From assembly GCA_035934555.1 (NCBI GenBank), contig DASYXT010000135.1, positions 110,781-174,780 on the forward strand: 64,000 bases of DNA. Direction: 5' to 3'. The translations under genes were made by a program, and so were the position numbers. Source of the DNA: DASYXT01 sp035934555 (GTDB taxonomy: Bacteria > Verrucomicrobiota > Verrucomicrobiia > Limisphaerales > UBA8199). Positions 18,333 through 26,938 of this stretch are shown here, piece after piece (positions within the stretch are counted from its first letter, which is position 1; each line of letters begins with the position of its first letter). The notes under the pieces are model-generated. The model was not told the origin of the DNA. It was given only the letters and a program-made list of their open reading frames with translations, and did no database searches.

Positions 18333-18974
18333 ATGCGAACCATCGCGATGGCTCTTATGGTATTTCTGGGCGGGTTTATTATTATGGTGCTGGAGATCAT
18401 CGGCGCTCGATTTCTAGCGAAGGACTTTGGCAGCTCTTTTCATGTTTGGGTAAGCCAGATCGGTGTGGTGTTGATCGCGCTGATGCTGGGCTATTATCTC
18501 GGGGGCGCCTTAGCGGACCGTTGGCAACGGTTAGCGGTGCTGCTCTTATTGCTGGCGCCGGCCGCGCTGCTGCTCTGGCTGATACCTGACTGCGCCTCGC
18601 CACTCATTGAACGGATCATCGCGCGTCACCCAGTCAACGAACCTATCCCGCTCCTCTGGCAGAAGCTCGACCCCGTGCTGGGCAGCGCATTGGTTTTTCT
18701 GGTGCCTTGCCTGGCGCTTGCCGCGCTTCCGCCTTACATGATCCGGTTGGCTACGCAAAGCCTGTCAGAGGTAGGCCGGTCCAGCGGCGGCATTATCGCG
18801 GCCAGCACCCTCGGCAGCATCGCCGGCGTCTTCACCTCCGGCTTTGTGTTAATTGACCAGATGAAAATCTCCAGTATTTTTCGGTTGATGGGTGTTCTGA
18901 CCCTTTTGCTGGGTTTGGCGTGCGCCGCGCTGGACCGTTTGCTGCTGAAGGTGCGTCCGCTACCCAAACTATGA
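18333..18974 (+). CDS. Membrane half of a spermidine-synthase-like protein
   Basis: The 213-residue protein is almost entirely hydrophobic, with about five or six transmembrane helices. It starts 'ALMVFLGGFIIMVLEIIGARFLAKDFGSSFHVWVSQIGVVLIALMLGYYLGGALADR', which is characteristic of the membrane domain that precedes the catalytic domain in fused, membrane-bound spermidine-synthase-like proteins. It lacks the catalytic domain, which is encoded by the next gene through an ATGA overlap. The two products probably act as one membrane complex. The substrate is unknown; the family contains many proteins not proven to make polyamines. Confidence 0.82.
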   Translation: MRTIAMALMVFLGGFIIMVLEIIGARFLAKDFGSSFHVWVSQIGVVLIALMLGYYLGGALADRWQRLAVLLLLLAPAALLLWLIPDCASPLIERIIARHPVNEPIPLLWQKLDPVLGSALVFLVPCLALAALPPYMIRLATQSLSEVGRSSGGIIAASTLGSIAGVFTSGFVLIDQMKISSIFRLMGVLTLLLGLACAALDRLLLKVRPLPKL

Positions 18975-19906
18975 AACTTCCGCTACGGACCCGCGCTTAC
19001 TCATTCGCTTGGTTGGCTCTGGTATGCCTGGCGATTGCGGCCCGCGACTCGGCCAAGCTTAACGCGGCGCAACTCTTTGAGACCACCTCCCCGTACCACC
19101 ATATCCGGGTGGTAGATGAAGCGGGGTTTCGCACCTTGTGCTTCGATGATGCCCTTGAGAGCCGGGTTTCTCTGCAAGATCCTTTGCAAGGGCACTTCGA
19201 ATACACCGATTATTTTCAGATGCCGTGGCTTTGGAACACACAGATTGTCAATGTGCTGATGATCGGGCTCGGCGGCGGCACCACCCAACTCACTTTCGAA
19301 CATTATTATCCCAAGACAAAAATCCAAACCGTCGAAATTGATCCGGCGGTTTTGCAGGTCGCCCGTGCCTACTTCGCCTTCAAAGAGTCTGACCGCCAGA
19401 AGGTCTGGATTGAGGATGGCCGTGTATTCCTACGCAGGAACCCGGCGCGGCATGACTTGATTATTCTCGACGCGTACGTCCAGGGCCGCTATGGCTCGTC
19501 GATTCCACAGCACCTGGCCACGCGCGAATTCTTTGAGCTGGTCCGGGACAGGTTGACTACGAACGGGGTGGTGGCTTACAACGTTATTGGCAACATGCAA
19601 GGCTGGCACGCCGATATTGTCGGCGCCATTTACCGAACCATGCGCACCGTGTTCCCCCAGGCCTATGCGTTCCCGGCACGCACGAGCCAAAATGTCGTAT
19701 TGGTCGCCACGCGCGCCAGCGTGAAAGCAAACTTCACTGCCCTGAGCGAGCGAGCAGCCACCATGGTGCTGGACCAACAAATCACTTTCCCTGCCTTTCG
19801 CCAGCGGTTGCTATCCTTCCGTGCCACCCCGCCGGTCAATGCCACTACCTCGCCGGTGTTGACGGATGATTACGCGCCGGTCGAGGGCTTGGCTGCTGGG
19901 CCGTAA
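18971..19906 (+). CDS. Spermidine-synthase-like methyltransferase-fold protein (catalytic half)
   Basis: The ATG at 18971 overlaps the previous stop as ATGA; upstream in-frame codons back to 18920 are inside the previous gene and were not used. The 311-residue product has a hydrophobic N-terminal segment (~8-25). The spermidine-synthase fold follows: 'ETTSPYHHIRVVDEAGFRTLCFDD', the SAM/dcSAM-binding loop 'VLMIGLGGGTTQLTFEHYYP', 'VEIDPAVLQVARAYF', and 'DGRVFLRRNPARHDLIILDAY'. The aminopropyltransferase-type D in 'ILDAY' is present. It belongs with the membrane half just upstream. Polyamine aminopropyl transfer is one option; another small-molecule transfer at the membrane is equally possible. 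Confidence 0.85.
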   Translation: MKLPLRTRAYSFAWLALVCLAIAARDSAKLNAAQLFETTSPYHHIRVVDEAGFRTLCFDDALESRVSLQDPLQGHFEYTDYFQMPWLWNTQIVNVLMIGLGGGTTQLTFEHYYPKTKIQTVEIDPAVLQVARAYFAFKESDRQKVWIEDGRVFLRRNPARHDLIILDAYVQGRYGSSIPQHLATREFFELVRDRLTTNGVVAYNVIGNMQGWHADIVGAIYRTMRTVFPQAYAFPARTSQNVVLVATRASVKANFTALSERAATMVLDQQITFPAFRQRLLSFRATPPVNATTSPVLTDDYAPVEGLAAGP

Positions 19907-19993
19907 GGGAGGCGTAGAGCGTAGAGCGGGAAGCGGGAGAGCGTAGGATCGGGGAGCGACACTCGACGCTCCCCCACTCCACGCTTCACGACA
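19907..19993. repeat. Stem-loop cluster in a convergent gene gap
   Basis: The 87 bp between two convergent stop codons contain GGGGAGCG-loop-CGCTCCCC and repeated GCGTAGAGCG units. Two other convergent gaps (43667-43701 and 51172-51241) hold the same GAGCGTA(A)GAGCG-type words as inverted repeats. It may serve as a bidirectional terminator, though it has no long T-run. Confidence 0.5.
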
Positions 19994-20650
19994 CTATTCC
20001 TGCGAAATCAAGCCGGATTGCAGGGCGAACCGGACCAGTCCAGGAATGTCGAAGATGTTGAGTCGCTCCATCAATTTCGCGCGGTGGTACTCGACGGTTT
20101 TTGGGCTGACCTTAAGGATCAGAGCAATGGCCTTGGTCGTTTGGCCTTCGGCAATGAGTTGGAGGATTTCGCGTTGGCGATCCGTCAACTTTTCCAAGGG
20201 GCTCTTCTGATGCGCCAGTTGGTGCAACGGCAATTTCTTAAGTAATCGGTTGCTAATGTCACGGCTCAGGTAGATTTCCCCGCCCAACACCTGTTGCATT
20301 GCTCCAGCCAACTCCGCGGTTGCGGCACGTTTGAGCAAATACCCGGCGGCGCCCGCCTTGAGCGCCTGCCAGAAATACTCCTCGCTGTGGTGCATCGAGA
20401 GAATGATGACCCGGGTCTGGGAAAACTCGCGCGTGATCCGTGCAGTTGCTTCCAGCCCATTGAGGCCGCGCATGGAAATGTCCATGAACACGAGCCGCGG
20501 TTGATGTGTTTTGATGAGTTCAAGAGCTTCCCGGCCATCGCTGGCCTCAGCCACAATCTGAACATCGGGCAGCTTCTCCAACTCGGCGCGAATGCCGGCG
20601 CGGACAATCGGGTGATCGTCGGCGAGCAGAATGGTAATTGGACTACTCAT
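19994..20650 (-). CDS. NarL/FixJ-type response regulator
   Basis: The start is at the ATG at 20650 (218 residues, 'MSSPITILLADDHPIVRAGI'). A longer in-frame extension lies inside the kinase gene and has no domain homology. The receiver (~5-122) has D11-D12, the phospho-acceptor D in 'LVFMDISMRGLNG' (~56) and K in 'YLLKRAAT'. The LuxR HTH (~150-212) has 'LTDRQREILQLIAEGQTTKAIALILKVSPKTVEYHR'. The gene overlaps the upstream kinase gene by 8 nt, so the two are translationally linked. It is expected to be a DNA-binding output; its regulon is unknown. Confidence 0.93.
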   Translation of the reverse strand: MSSPITILLADDHPIVRAGIRAELEKLPDVQIVAEASDGREALELIKTHQPRLVFMDISMRGLNGLEATARITREFSQTRVIILSMHHSEEYFWQALKAGAAGYLLKRAATAELAGAMQQVLGGEIYLSRDISNRLLKKLPLHQLAHQKSPLEKLTDRQREILQLIAEGQTTKAIALILKVSPKTVEYHRAKLMERLNIFDIPGLVRFALQSGLISQE

Positions 20651-22451
20651 TGATAACAGACAATAACTGGCCATCGCGCCAGCGCAAAGGAAACCACGCA
20701 TGCACCGACGTGCCCTGGCCCGCGCCGGATTTGATCTCCACTCCGCCGCCCGCCAGGACTGCGCGCTCCTGCATGCTGAGCAAACCCAGGCTGGCGCCGC
20801 GCACCGCCCGCAAGCGCTGCTCCTCGACATCAAACCCGCGCCCGTCATCGCGCACCATGAGGTGCAATTGGCCCTCGTTGCGCGTGAGCCGGACTGTGAC
20901 CTTTGTGGCCGCGGCGTGCCGCACAATATTGGTCAGCGCCTCCTGCGCGACCCGAAAGCATTCCGTTTCAATGACCGGGTCCAGCCGCGCCTGCAGTGGC
21001 TCCGCTCGAAAGTCGGCGCACATGCCTTTCAACTCGGCCTGCCGGCGCGTGTAATCACGCAAGGTTGGTTCCAGCCCAAGATCGTCGAGCATCGATGGCC
21101 GCAGGTTCAGGCACAGATCGTGCACCTGTTCCAGAACGCGTTCTACAGCCCGGATGCTCTCCTGGAGCCGGCGTTGCACCGCGTCGCCGCCGTGCGTCCG
21201 CAACGCGGCCTGCAAATTCAACTCCGCGACCGTGAGACTCTGCCCGATCTCATCGTGCAACTCGCGCGCAATCAGCCGTCGCTCGGTTTCCTGCGCCTCC
21301 ACCAGCCGTTGGGACAACACCTCGAGTCTATGGCTGGCTCGTTGCCGTTCGGCTTCGCGCTGCTCCAGCGTTTGCGCCATCTGATCGAACGAGCGCATCA
21401 ACTGCCCAAGCTCATCGCGCGCCGGCGGCAGCCCCGTCCGGACCGTCAGGTCACCCGCAGCCAACCGTGCCGTCGAGGCTGCCAACACACGGACCGGCCG
21501 CAAGATCAGCAGTTTGCTGCCAGTGAACCCAAGCACCAGCACAAGGCTGGCCGCAATGCCCAGCAGGAGCAGGTTCCGTTGCAGCACCCGGTCGGCTTCG
21601 GCAAAAAGAATCTGGCGCGGTATGCCCAGCAAAGCAATAACGTCGCGGCCAACCAGCGGGCTGCGCATCGAATTGTAAGCATAAAAGTGCGGCACGCCTT
21701 TGGCTCCGGGCATTTCGACAACTCCCTCCGGCTCTCGCAGCAGCACCGGCAACAACCCGCGTTCCGGCAACCGCTGTCCAATCCAGCCCTCCGGCGCCGG
21801 CAACCTGGCAAAAATGGTTCCATGCCGGTCCAATTCAGTCCACGTTGCGCCAGGCAGCAATTGCCGTGGCAGTTCCGACCCGACCCGCTGGAACCAGTTA
21901 AGGTCAAGTTCCGCATACACCACCGCGATGAGTTCGCCGGAATAACCCAACACCGGGTAGCCAAAACTCAGCGTCGGCCGGTTGGTGGACACGGCCGGAA
22001 ACGAGCCAATCGCAAAGGTGTGGGTCTGCAACACCCGCCGGAAGAACTCGCGCGCCGCCGGGTCCGGAGCCGGCCGGCCCGGAACAGCGCTGGCCAGCGG
22101 TGTCCCGTTGGTCTTCAGCACGCCCAGGTTGGCGTAGCGGGTGTAAACCCCGAGTAACTCCTCCAGCCATTTTTGGCAACTCCGTCCATTCAGCGCGCGC
22201 ACCGAGGAGGATTCCGAAATCGCCAGCAGCAGTTGCCGGGTGCCGTCCACCAGCTCCTGGTCCTGGCGCTGCGCAGTTTCGACGAGCCGTTGAGAGCGCT
22301 GCCGCCACTCAGCCACCGCCCGCCGGCGGTCCTCGCCGGCGGTGTGCACCACCAGCAACACCAGCGGCGCGCAGGTCAGCATCACCAGCACCAGCAGCCG
22401 AAAACGCAAGCCAGAGCACACCTGGCTCAGCATCACGACAAGCTTTCTCAC
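20643..22451 (-). CDS. Membrane sensor histidine kinase (cache-like sensor, HAMP, HisKA_3)
   Basis: The 602-residue protein has a transmembrane helix at ~16-37 and another near 290-312 that flank a ~250-residue extracytoplasmic sensor with PAS/cache-like features ('ISFGYPVLGYSGELIAVVYAELDL' type). A HAMP domain (~312-365, 'RPVRVLAASTARLAAGDLTVRTGL') follows, then a coiled coil, a HisKA_3 box ('LIARELHDEIGQSL', H near 400) and HATPase_c ('NIVRHAAATKV', 'DDGRGFD', 'GLLSMQERAVLAGG'). It starts with GTG at 22451; an ATG six codons later is an alternative. It should sense an external or periplasmic ligand and phosphorylate the NarL-type regulator encoded by the overlapping next gene. Confidence 0.92.
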   Translation of the reverse strand: MRKLVVMLSQVCSGLRFRLLVLVMLTCAPLVLLVVHTAGEDRRRAVAEWRQRSQRLVETAQRQDQELVDGTRQLLLAISESSSVRALNGRSCQKWLEELLGVYTRYANLGVLKTNGTPLASAVPGRPAPDPAAREFFRRVLQTHTFAIGSFPAVSTNRPTLSFGYPVLGYSGELIAVVYAELDLNWFQRVGSELPRQLLPGATWTELDRHGTIFARLPAPEGWIGQRLPERGLLPVLLREPEGVVEMPGAKGVPHFYAYNSMRSPLVGRDVIALLGIPRQILFAEADRVLQRNLLLLGIAASLVLVLGFTGSKLLILRPVRVLAASTARLAAGDLTVRTGLPPARDELGQLMRSFDQMAQTLEQREAERQRASHRLEVLSQRLVEAQETERRLIARELHDEIGQSLTVAELNLQAALRTHGGDAVQRRLQESIRAVERVLEQVHDLCLNLRPSMLDDLGLEPTLRDYTRRQAELKGMCADFRAEPLQARLDPVIETECFRVAQEALTNIVRHAAATKVTVRLTRNEGQLHLMVRDDGRGFDVEEQRLRAVRGASLGLLSMQERAVLAGGGVEIKSGAGQGTSVHAWFPLRWRDGQLLSVINE

Positions 22452-22518
22452 GGATGCATACTAGCACGGGCTGCGTCCGAAGCGAAAGCAACAATTCGGG
22501 TCAATCGGGCCAGTGCGG

Positions 22519-23061
22519 TCAGTACACCACCAATGACCGCACCGGGTATTGCTTCACCTTCTCACGTCCATGGAGGAAACTTAACTCAATGAGGAAGGAG
22601 ATCTCGAGGATATGCGCCCCGAGCTTTTGGACCAGGCTCGCTGCGGCGGCCGCCGTGCCGCCCGTGGCGAGCAAATCGTCGATCAACAGCACCCGGCTGC
22701 CCGGCTTAAGCGCATCTACATGCACCGCTACCGTCGCACTCCCATATTCCAACGCGTAGTCCTGCTCGTGGATTTTATAGGGCAGTTTGCCTTTCTTGCG
22801 TACCGGGACAAAGCCCGCCCCGAGTTTGACGGCCGCCGCGGCGGCAAAAATAAACCCGCGCGCATCGATGCCGACCACCGCATCGACACTTCCGGGCGCG
22901 ATGTCCTGGGTCATCAAGTCAATCGTGCCGGCGAACAACCGTGCGTCCGCCAGCACCGGGGTGATGTCTTTGAATTGGATGCCCGGCTTGGGAAAATCGG
23001 GGACGTTGCGGATCGCGCGTTCGATCTCGGCAACCGTGGGGGAGGGAGCAAGAGCCGCCAT
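22519..23061 (-). CDS. apt: Adenine phosphoribosyltransferase
   Basis: At 180 residues it matches the usual Apt length. Key motifs are 'IRNVPDFPKPGIQFKDITPVL' at the N-terminus, the 'GIDARGFIFAAAAA' substrate loop (~64-77), 'VRKKGKLPY' and the PRPP-binding 'VLLIDDLLATGGTAAA' (~121-136). It converts adenine plus PRPP to AMP in purine salvage in the cytoplasm. The gene starts 18 bp after the sigma-factor stop, so the two are probably co-transcribed. Confidence 0.96.
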   Translation of the reverse strand: MAALAPSPTVAEIERAIRNVPDFPKPGIQFKDITPVLADARLFAGTIDLMTQDIAPGSVDAVVGIDARGFIFAAAAAVKLGAGFVPVRKKGKLPYKIHEQDYALEYGSATVAVHVDALKPGSRVLLIDDLLATGGTAAAAASLVQKLGAHILEISFLIELSFLHGREKVKQYPVRSLVVY

Positions 23062-23079
23062 GAGGTCAGATCAATTCGG

Positions 23080-24198
23080 TTAAGTGCGGGTGGTTTCCAT
23101 CTTTTCGATCATCTTGCGCAGCTTCTTCAAGGCGATGTTCTGAATCTGCCGCACCCGCTCGCGCGTCACGCCGAATTTCTGCCCGACTTCCTCCAGGGTT
23201 TTCTGCGGCCCGCCGTCGAGGCCAAACCGGGCGCGCAAAATCGTCGCCTCCCGCGGGTCCAGCGTTTTGACCATTTCCTGAAGCATGCGCGTGACGGTCT
23301 TTTCTTCCAATTGCTCGTAAGGCGTGTCGGCGCTTTCGTCTTGCACGACCTCGGCGAAGTTGTTGGAGTCCTCGTCGCCGATGGGCGCATCGAGCGACGC
23401 CGGCCGAATTGCCGCCATGCGCATCTGGGCAACTCGTGAAGCAGTGATGCCCAACTCTTCGCCCAATTCATCATCGGTAGGTTCCCGGCCCAACTCCTCT
23501 TGCAGGCGCATGGCTGTGCGTCGCATTTTGGAAATCTTGTCCACCAGGTGCACCGGTAAACGGATGGTCTTGGACTGGTTGGCCAGGGCGCGCTTGATCG
23601 ATTGCTTGATCCACCAGGAACCGTAAGTCGAAAGCTTGCCGCCTTTGGCGGGATCGAACCTTTCCACCGCCTTCATCAGCCCAATGTTGCCTTCGCTGAT
23701 CAGATCCAATAATGGGAGGCCGATGCCTTCGTAATCCCGGGCGATCTTCACCACCAACCGCAGGTTGGCTTTAATCATCTGCTCGCGCGCCTTCTTGTCC
23801 CCCTTCTTAATCCGGGCCGCCAGCTCGATTTCCTCTTGCGGCGTAAGCAGTTTAACCTGCCCGATTTCCCTCAAATACAGCTTGATGGCGGTGTCACCAT
23901 CATAGGACCCACGCTCACGGGCGCGCGGTTCGACCGGCTCTTCCGGTTCGGCTGCGGCCACCACGGTCGCCTCCTCTGCGTCGTGACTCTTGAGCGATTC
24001 CTCTTCCTTGGCGAGGTCCTCCGGTTTGGGCTCTTCGTCCTCGGCGGAGATATCGTCAACCGGCACCGCTATGCGGGGCTTGGTCAGCACCGCGCCATCG
24101 GCCGGGCCGACAGGTTCGGACTTTCGCGTACCGCGTGGGGCCTCTTTGCGCCGGGCGGGTTTATGGCGTTTGTTCTGGGCGACCATAAATGAATTCAA
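23080..24198 (-). CDS. rpoD: Primary RNA polymerase sigma factor (sigma-70, RpoD/SigA)
   Basis: The 372-residue protein has an acidic/basic low-complexity N-terminus (~1-100) in place of a full region 1.1. It then has region 1.2 ('DTAIKLYLREIGQVKLLTPQEE'), region 2 ('KANLRLVVKIARDYEGIGLPLLDLISEGNIGLMKAVERFDPAKGGKLSTYGSWWIKQSIKRALANQSKTIRLPVH' character), region 3, and region 4 ('REATILRARFGLDGG', 'TLEEVGQKFGVTRERVRQIQNIALKKLRK'). The complete set of regions and the RpoD box mark it as a housekeeping-type sigma factor, short like SigA of many bacteria. The 238-bp upstream region probably holds its promoter, but I could not assign boxes with confidence. apt follows closely. Confidence 0.93.
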   Translation of the reverse strand: MNSFMVAQNKRHKPARRKEAPRGTRKSEPVGPADGAVLTKPRIAVPVDDISAEDEEPKPEDLAKEEESLKSHDAEEATVVAAAEPEEPVEPRARERGSYDGDTAIKLYLREIGQVKLLTPQEEIELAARIKKGDKKAREQMIKANLRLVVKIARDYEGIGLPLLDLISEGNIGLMKAVERFDPAKGGKLSTYGSWWIKQSIKRALANQSKTIRLPVHLVDKISKMRRTAMRLQEELGREPTDDELGEELGITASRVAQMRMAAIRPASLDAPIGDEDSNNFAEVVQDESADTPYEQLEEKTVTRMLQEMVKTLDPREATILRARFGLDGGPQKTLEEVGQKFGVTRERVRQIQNIALKKLRKMIEKMETTRT

Positions 24199-24436
24199 AA
24201 ACTAGCTGCTATGACGGCCTTGGCAACCATATTCACCACAGGACCGCTTTTTCTCTACCGCGCCTGGGCGTGGGAAAGGATATTTGCAGGTTAGATGGCC
24301 AGAGCGCCGCCACTTGTTCAATATTCTTTGTAAAAAACTTCACGCTCGCTGCACGGTCCCATGGGAGTAACAGAAACCCGCGCCCAGGTGAATGGGGCTT
24401 TCAGCCCAGAAGCCTGCGGGAAATGCTCCAAACCGG

Positions 24437-25060
24437 CTAAACCCCGAATAAACGGTCCCCCGCATCCCCTAAACCCGGCAGGATGTAGCCCTTCTCGTTG
24501 AGCCGGCGGTCCACCGCGGCGGTGAAAATCGGCAGCTCCGGATAATAACGGCGCAGATGGCGAATCCCTTCGGGCGCGGCGACCAGGTTCACTAACCGCA
24601 CCCGTCGCACGTCCAGTTCGGCCAGCAAATCCATTGCCGCTTTGGCGCTCCCACCTGTCGCGAGCATCGGGTCAATCAGAATCACCTCGAACCGGCTCAA
24701 GTCCGGCGGCAAGCTCTTGTGATAAAAAGTCGCTTGGAGAGTCGTCTCTTGCCGTTTGAGCCCGATAAAGCCGACCCGGGCATACGGGATCAACTGCAGA
24801 ATGGAATCCAGCATCCCGAGTCCGGCGCGCAACACCGGCACCAGCACCACTTCGCGTTGCAACTCGAGCCCGCGCGCCGGCGCCAGCGGCGTCCGGACCG
24901 CTATCCGCCGCACCCTGAACGACCGCGTCGCCTCGTAGAGCATCAACGCGGCGACCTCGCTCAATACCCGCCGGAACTCCTGCGGCCCAGTCCGCGCGTC
25001 GCGCAGCCGGGTCAGGTTATGCTGCACCAGCGGGTGCGTGATAACCGTGACGCCCTTCAC
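24437..25060 (-). CDS. upp: Uracil phosphoribosyltransferase
   Basis: The 207-residue protein has the Upp pattern: 'VITHPLVQHNLTRLRD' at the N-terminus, 'VPVLRAGLGMLDSILQLIPYARVGFIGLKR' in the middle, the PRPP loop 'EVILIDPMLATGGSAKAAMDLL' (~128-149), and a C-terminal uracil-binding 'GYILPGLGDAGDRLFG'. It makes UMP from uracil and PRPP. The GTG start at 25060 lies two bases after the sppA stop, so the two are likely one transcript. Confidence 0.96.
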   Translation of the reverse strand: MKGVTVITHPLVQHNLTRLRDARTGPQEFRRVLSEVAALMLYEATRSFRVRRIAVRTPLAPARGLELQREVVLVPVLRAGLGMLDSILQLIPYARVGFIGLKRQETTLQATFYHKSLPPDLSRFEVILIDPMLATGGSAKAAMDLLAELDVRRVRLVNLVAAPEGIRHLRRYYPELPIFTAAVDRRLNEKGYILPGLGDAGDRLFGV

Positions 25061-25062
25061 TG

Positions 25063-26193
25063 TTAATGAAGATAAGTTGGCGAAAGAAAATACAGCCGCC
25101 CTGCCTGCAAGCGCGGCAGCCCCATACCCAAGTCCACCGTGATGGGTTTGGCGTCGCTCTTGCCGAACAGCCGCAACAGGTCCGTCAGGTCGTGATGTTC
25201 CTCGTATTCCACCAGGTTCGCATCCGGGATGTCGGCAATACTCTTGGCCCGAGAGACAGCTTCCTTGAAATAACCCAGTTCATCCACAAAACCCAACTTA
25301 TAGGCGTCAGTTCCGGAAAGCACCCGTCCGTCGGCATAATCGACCCACCCCGGAGCCAGCGCTCGGCCCTCATTCTTATTGAGCCGGTGGGCCGCCGCGC
25401 GCCCTTCCTGCACCACCGCCTTGAATCGGCTGAAGGTCTGATCGATCAATTCTTGCACCATTTGTTTTTCCTCCGGCGTGATCGAATCCGGCTCGCGCGA
25501 ACCGCTCAGCATGTCCTTGAACTTGCCGCTCTTGAAGGTCTCCGGCGCTAATCCGAGTTTATCCATCAACCCGCGGTAATTCCACGAACTAAGAATGACC
25601 CCGATGCTCCCGGTGATCGTCAAATCGTTGGCCACAATCCAACGGCACGGAGCCGATACGTAATATCCCCCCGAAGCCGCCAGGCTGCCCATCGAGGCCA
25701 CAATTGGTTTGTGCTTTTGAAAAGCCACCAGCGCGTGGTGAATCTCGTCCGCGGCCATGACCTCGCCCCCGGGCGAATCCACCCTGAGGATCACAGCCTT
25801 CACCTTGTCATCCTCCTGAGCGCGGCGCAATTCGGCACGGATCGTCTCCACCATCCCATTGCCGCTTTGGTCCAGGCCGCCACTACTGATGATACCATTG
25901 ACTTCGATCACGGCAATTTTGTTCGCCGAACCGTTATCCTCCAATTGCACCTCATCCAGCCGCGGACCGGCCGTCCGTGCGTAGGAGCCGTGTCCCAGCA
26001 TGACGCTGCCTGCTACGGCGGCGACAATGAACGCGCCGCAAACGGCCAGCAGCACCAACAGCACAATCGCCAGCACCATCCACCCACGCCCGCCGCCCGA
26101 GGGTCGCTGAGCCGATGGCATCGCAATTACGGGAGGCGGAGGAGGCGGCAACGTTGGAGGCGTGCCGGAAGGAGGTTGCGCGTTTTGGTCCAT
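25063..26193 (-). CDS. sppA: Signal peptide peptidase SppA, 36-kDa type
   Basis: I set the start at the ATG at 26193 (376 residues, 'MDQNAQPPSG'), because earlier in-frame codons encode no plausible protein. A Pro-rich cytoplasmic N-terminus precedes one membrane helix (~38-62). The S49 peptidase domain follows, with 'IAVIEVNGIISSGG', 'AVILRVDSPGGEVMAADEIHHAL', the catalytic Ser in 'ASMGSLAASGGYYVSAP' (S near 177) and the general-base Lys in 'ETFKSGKFKDMLSGSREPDS' (near 230). It degrades cleaved signal peptides in the membrane. The C-terminus lies two bases before upp. Confidence 0.92.
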   Translation of the reverse strand: MDQNAQPPSGTPPTLPPPPPPVIAMPSAQRPSGGGRGWMVLAIVLLVLLAVCGAFIVAAVAGSVMLGHGSYARTAGPRLDEVQLEDNGSANKIAVIEVNGIISSGGLDQSGNGMVETIRAELRRAQEDDKVKAVILRVDSPGGEVMAADEIHHALVAFQKHKPIVASMGSLAASGGYYVSAPCRWIVANDLTITGSIGVILSSWNYRGLMDKLGLAPETFKSGKFKDMLSGSREPDSITPEEKQMVQELIDQTFSRFKAVVQEGRAAAHRLNKNEGRALAPGWVDYADGRVLSGTDAYKLGFVDELGYFKEAVSRAKSIADIPDANLVEYEEHHDLTDLLRLFGKSDAKPITVDLGMGLPRLQAGRLYFLSPTYLH

Positions 26194-26424
26194 AGATTGG
26201 CGAAAGTAACCCAAGGTCGAAATGCCAGCAAGGGCGATCCGGGTGTGTAAGTGGGTGTCCGTGGGTGTCGTGGGGGTGTAGGGCAAATTCATGAACCTGG
26301 TCACATCGGGGCGGGACGGCCTCGTCCCGCGATCCCTTGTTAATTCCCCAGGCTCAAGAGGACAAGGGCCGTCCCCGCCCCCTTTCATGAATTGGCGCCC
26401 CCACCCCAGGAAACGGCCCACCTT

Positions 26425-26568
26425 GTGGAGCGCCTCGACCACATCGAACGGGAGGTCAGCAGAATGAAGGTCCCGGCTTTCTTTGCCGATCAGTTCTACA
26501 CGCTACCTGGTTCGATTAGTTTCGTGCGCCAACGCATCCGCGATGGCGCTGCTGCAAAAACCCACTAG
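26425..26568 (+). pseudogene. Possible small gene or 3' remnant of a gene
   Basis: A GTG at 26425 opens 47 codons ending in TAG at 26568. The predicted peptide starts VERLDHIEREVSRM and continues KVPAFFADQFYTLPGSISF. It has a well-balanced, protein-like composition with an amphipathic helix at the start. The same frame is open for some way upstream (…PPPQETAH) without a good start codon, so it could be the tail of a decayed gene. I do not recognise the family. Confidence 0.3.
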
Positions 26569-26610
26569 CTCCGCGGCCTTGCGCTTTGCGAGCCGAAAAC
26601 CGGAGGTTGA

Positions 26611-26647
26611 AATTAAAAAAACCGCCTCGGTCTGAGGGCCGAGGCGG
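26611..26647 (-). terminator. Strong rho-independent terminator with no annotated gene upstream
   Basis: On the minus strand a perfect 9-bp stem (CCGCCTCGG with CCGAGGCGG, 26622-26630 and 26639-26647) with an 8-nt loop is followed by seven T and AATT (26611-26621). The nearest upstream sequence on that strand is noncoding up to the divergent peptidase gene, so it should end a small RNA or small-peptide transcript. Confidence 0.75.
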
Positions 26648-26665
26648 GGAACCAGCAACCACCAC

Positions 26666-26764
26666 TTAGAACTCGGGGTTCGGCTTGCAAATCTTGCAAC
26701 GAATCGATCCAAAACTGAGCGACCGGTCCATGCCGCAAAACCTGGCCAGACCCGAGCCCGTCAA
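26666..26764 (-). other. Short Cys-containing frame before the orphan terminator
   Basis: A frame opening at TTG 26764 (or ATG 26731) and ending at TAA 26666 encodes up to 32 residues: LTGSGLARFCGMDRSLSF, then GSIRCKICKPNPEF. The three cysteines (C..CxxC) hint at a metal-binding knuckle. CTCGGG and CCCGAG segments in the same interval could also pair, so a structured small RNA is an equal possibility. Too short to call as a gene on its own. Confidence 0.25.
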
Positions 26765-26938
26765 TGCCAGACGTTCGAGCCAAACAAAATGTTTCAGTTC
26801 ACCGCATTATTTTTGAAAACCGGCTCAATCCCCTGCCAAAATCATCAAAGGTGAACCTGCTCCTCAGCCGCTTGTGGTCTTCTGTTCAGCCCCACCGACC
26901 GCTTGCAAAAACCAGTTTCCAACTTCCCTCAGTCGGCT

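Larger units (their letters stand above)
26194..26938. other. 745-bp intergenic region between sppA and the M3 peptidase gene
   Basis: This divergent gap holds a GGGACGGCCTCGTCCC palindrome near 26313, a possible coding remnant on the plus strand (26425-26568), a strong minus-strand terminator (26611-26647), and a short Cys-rich minus-strand frame before it. I see no full-length gene. Confidence 0.6.

Noticed and set aside
20700..22157. 485-codon plus-strand frame
   Set aside because: Entirely antisense to the sensor kinase; Arg/Gln/His-rich with no recognisable motif.
26503..26712. 69-codon minus-strand frame
   Set aside because: It reads straight through the strong terminator at 26611-26647, so it is unlikely to be translated.
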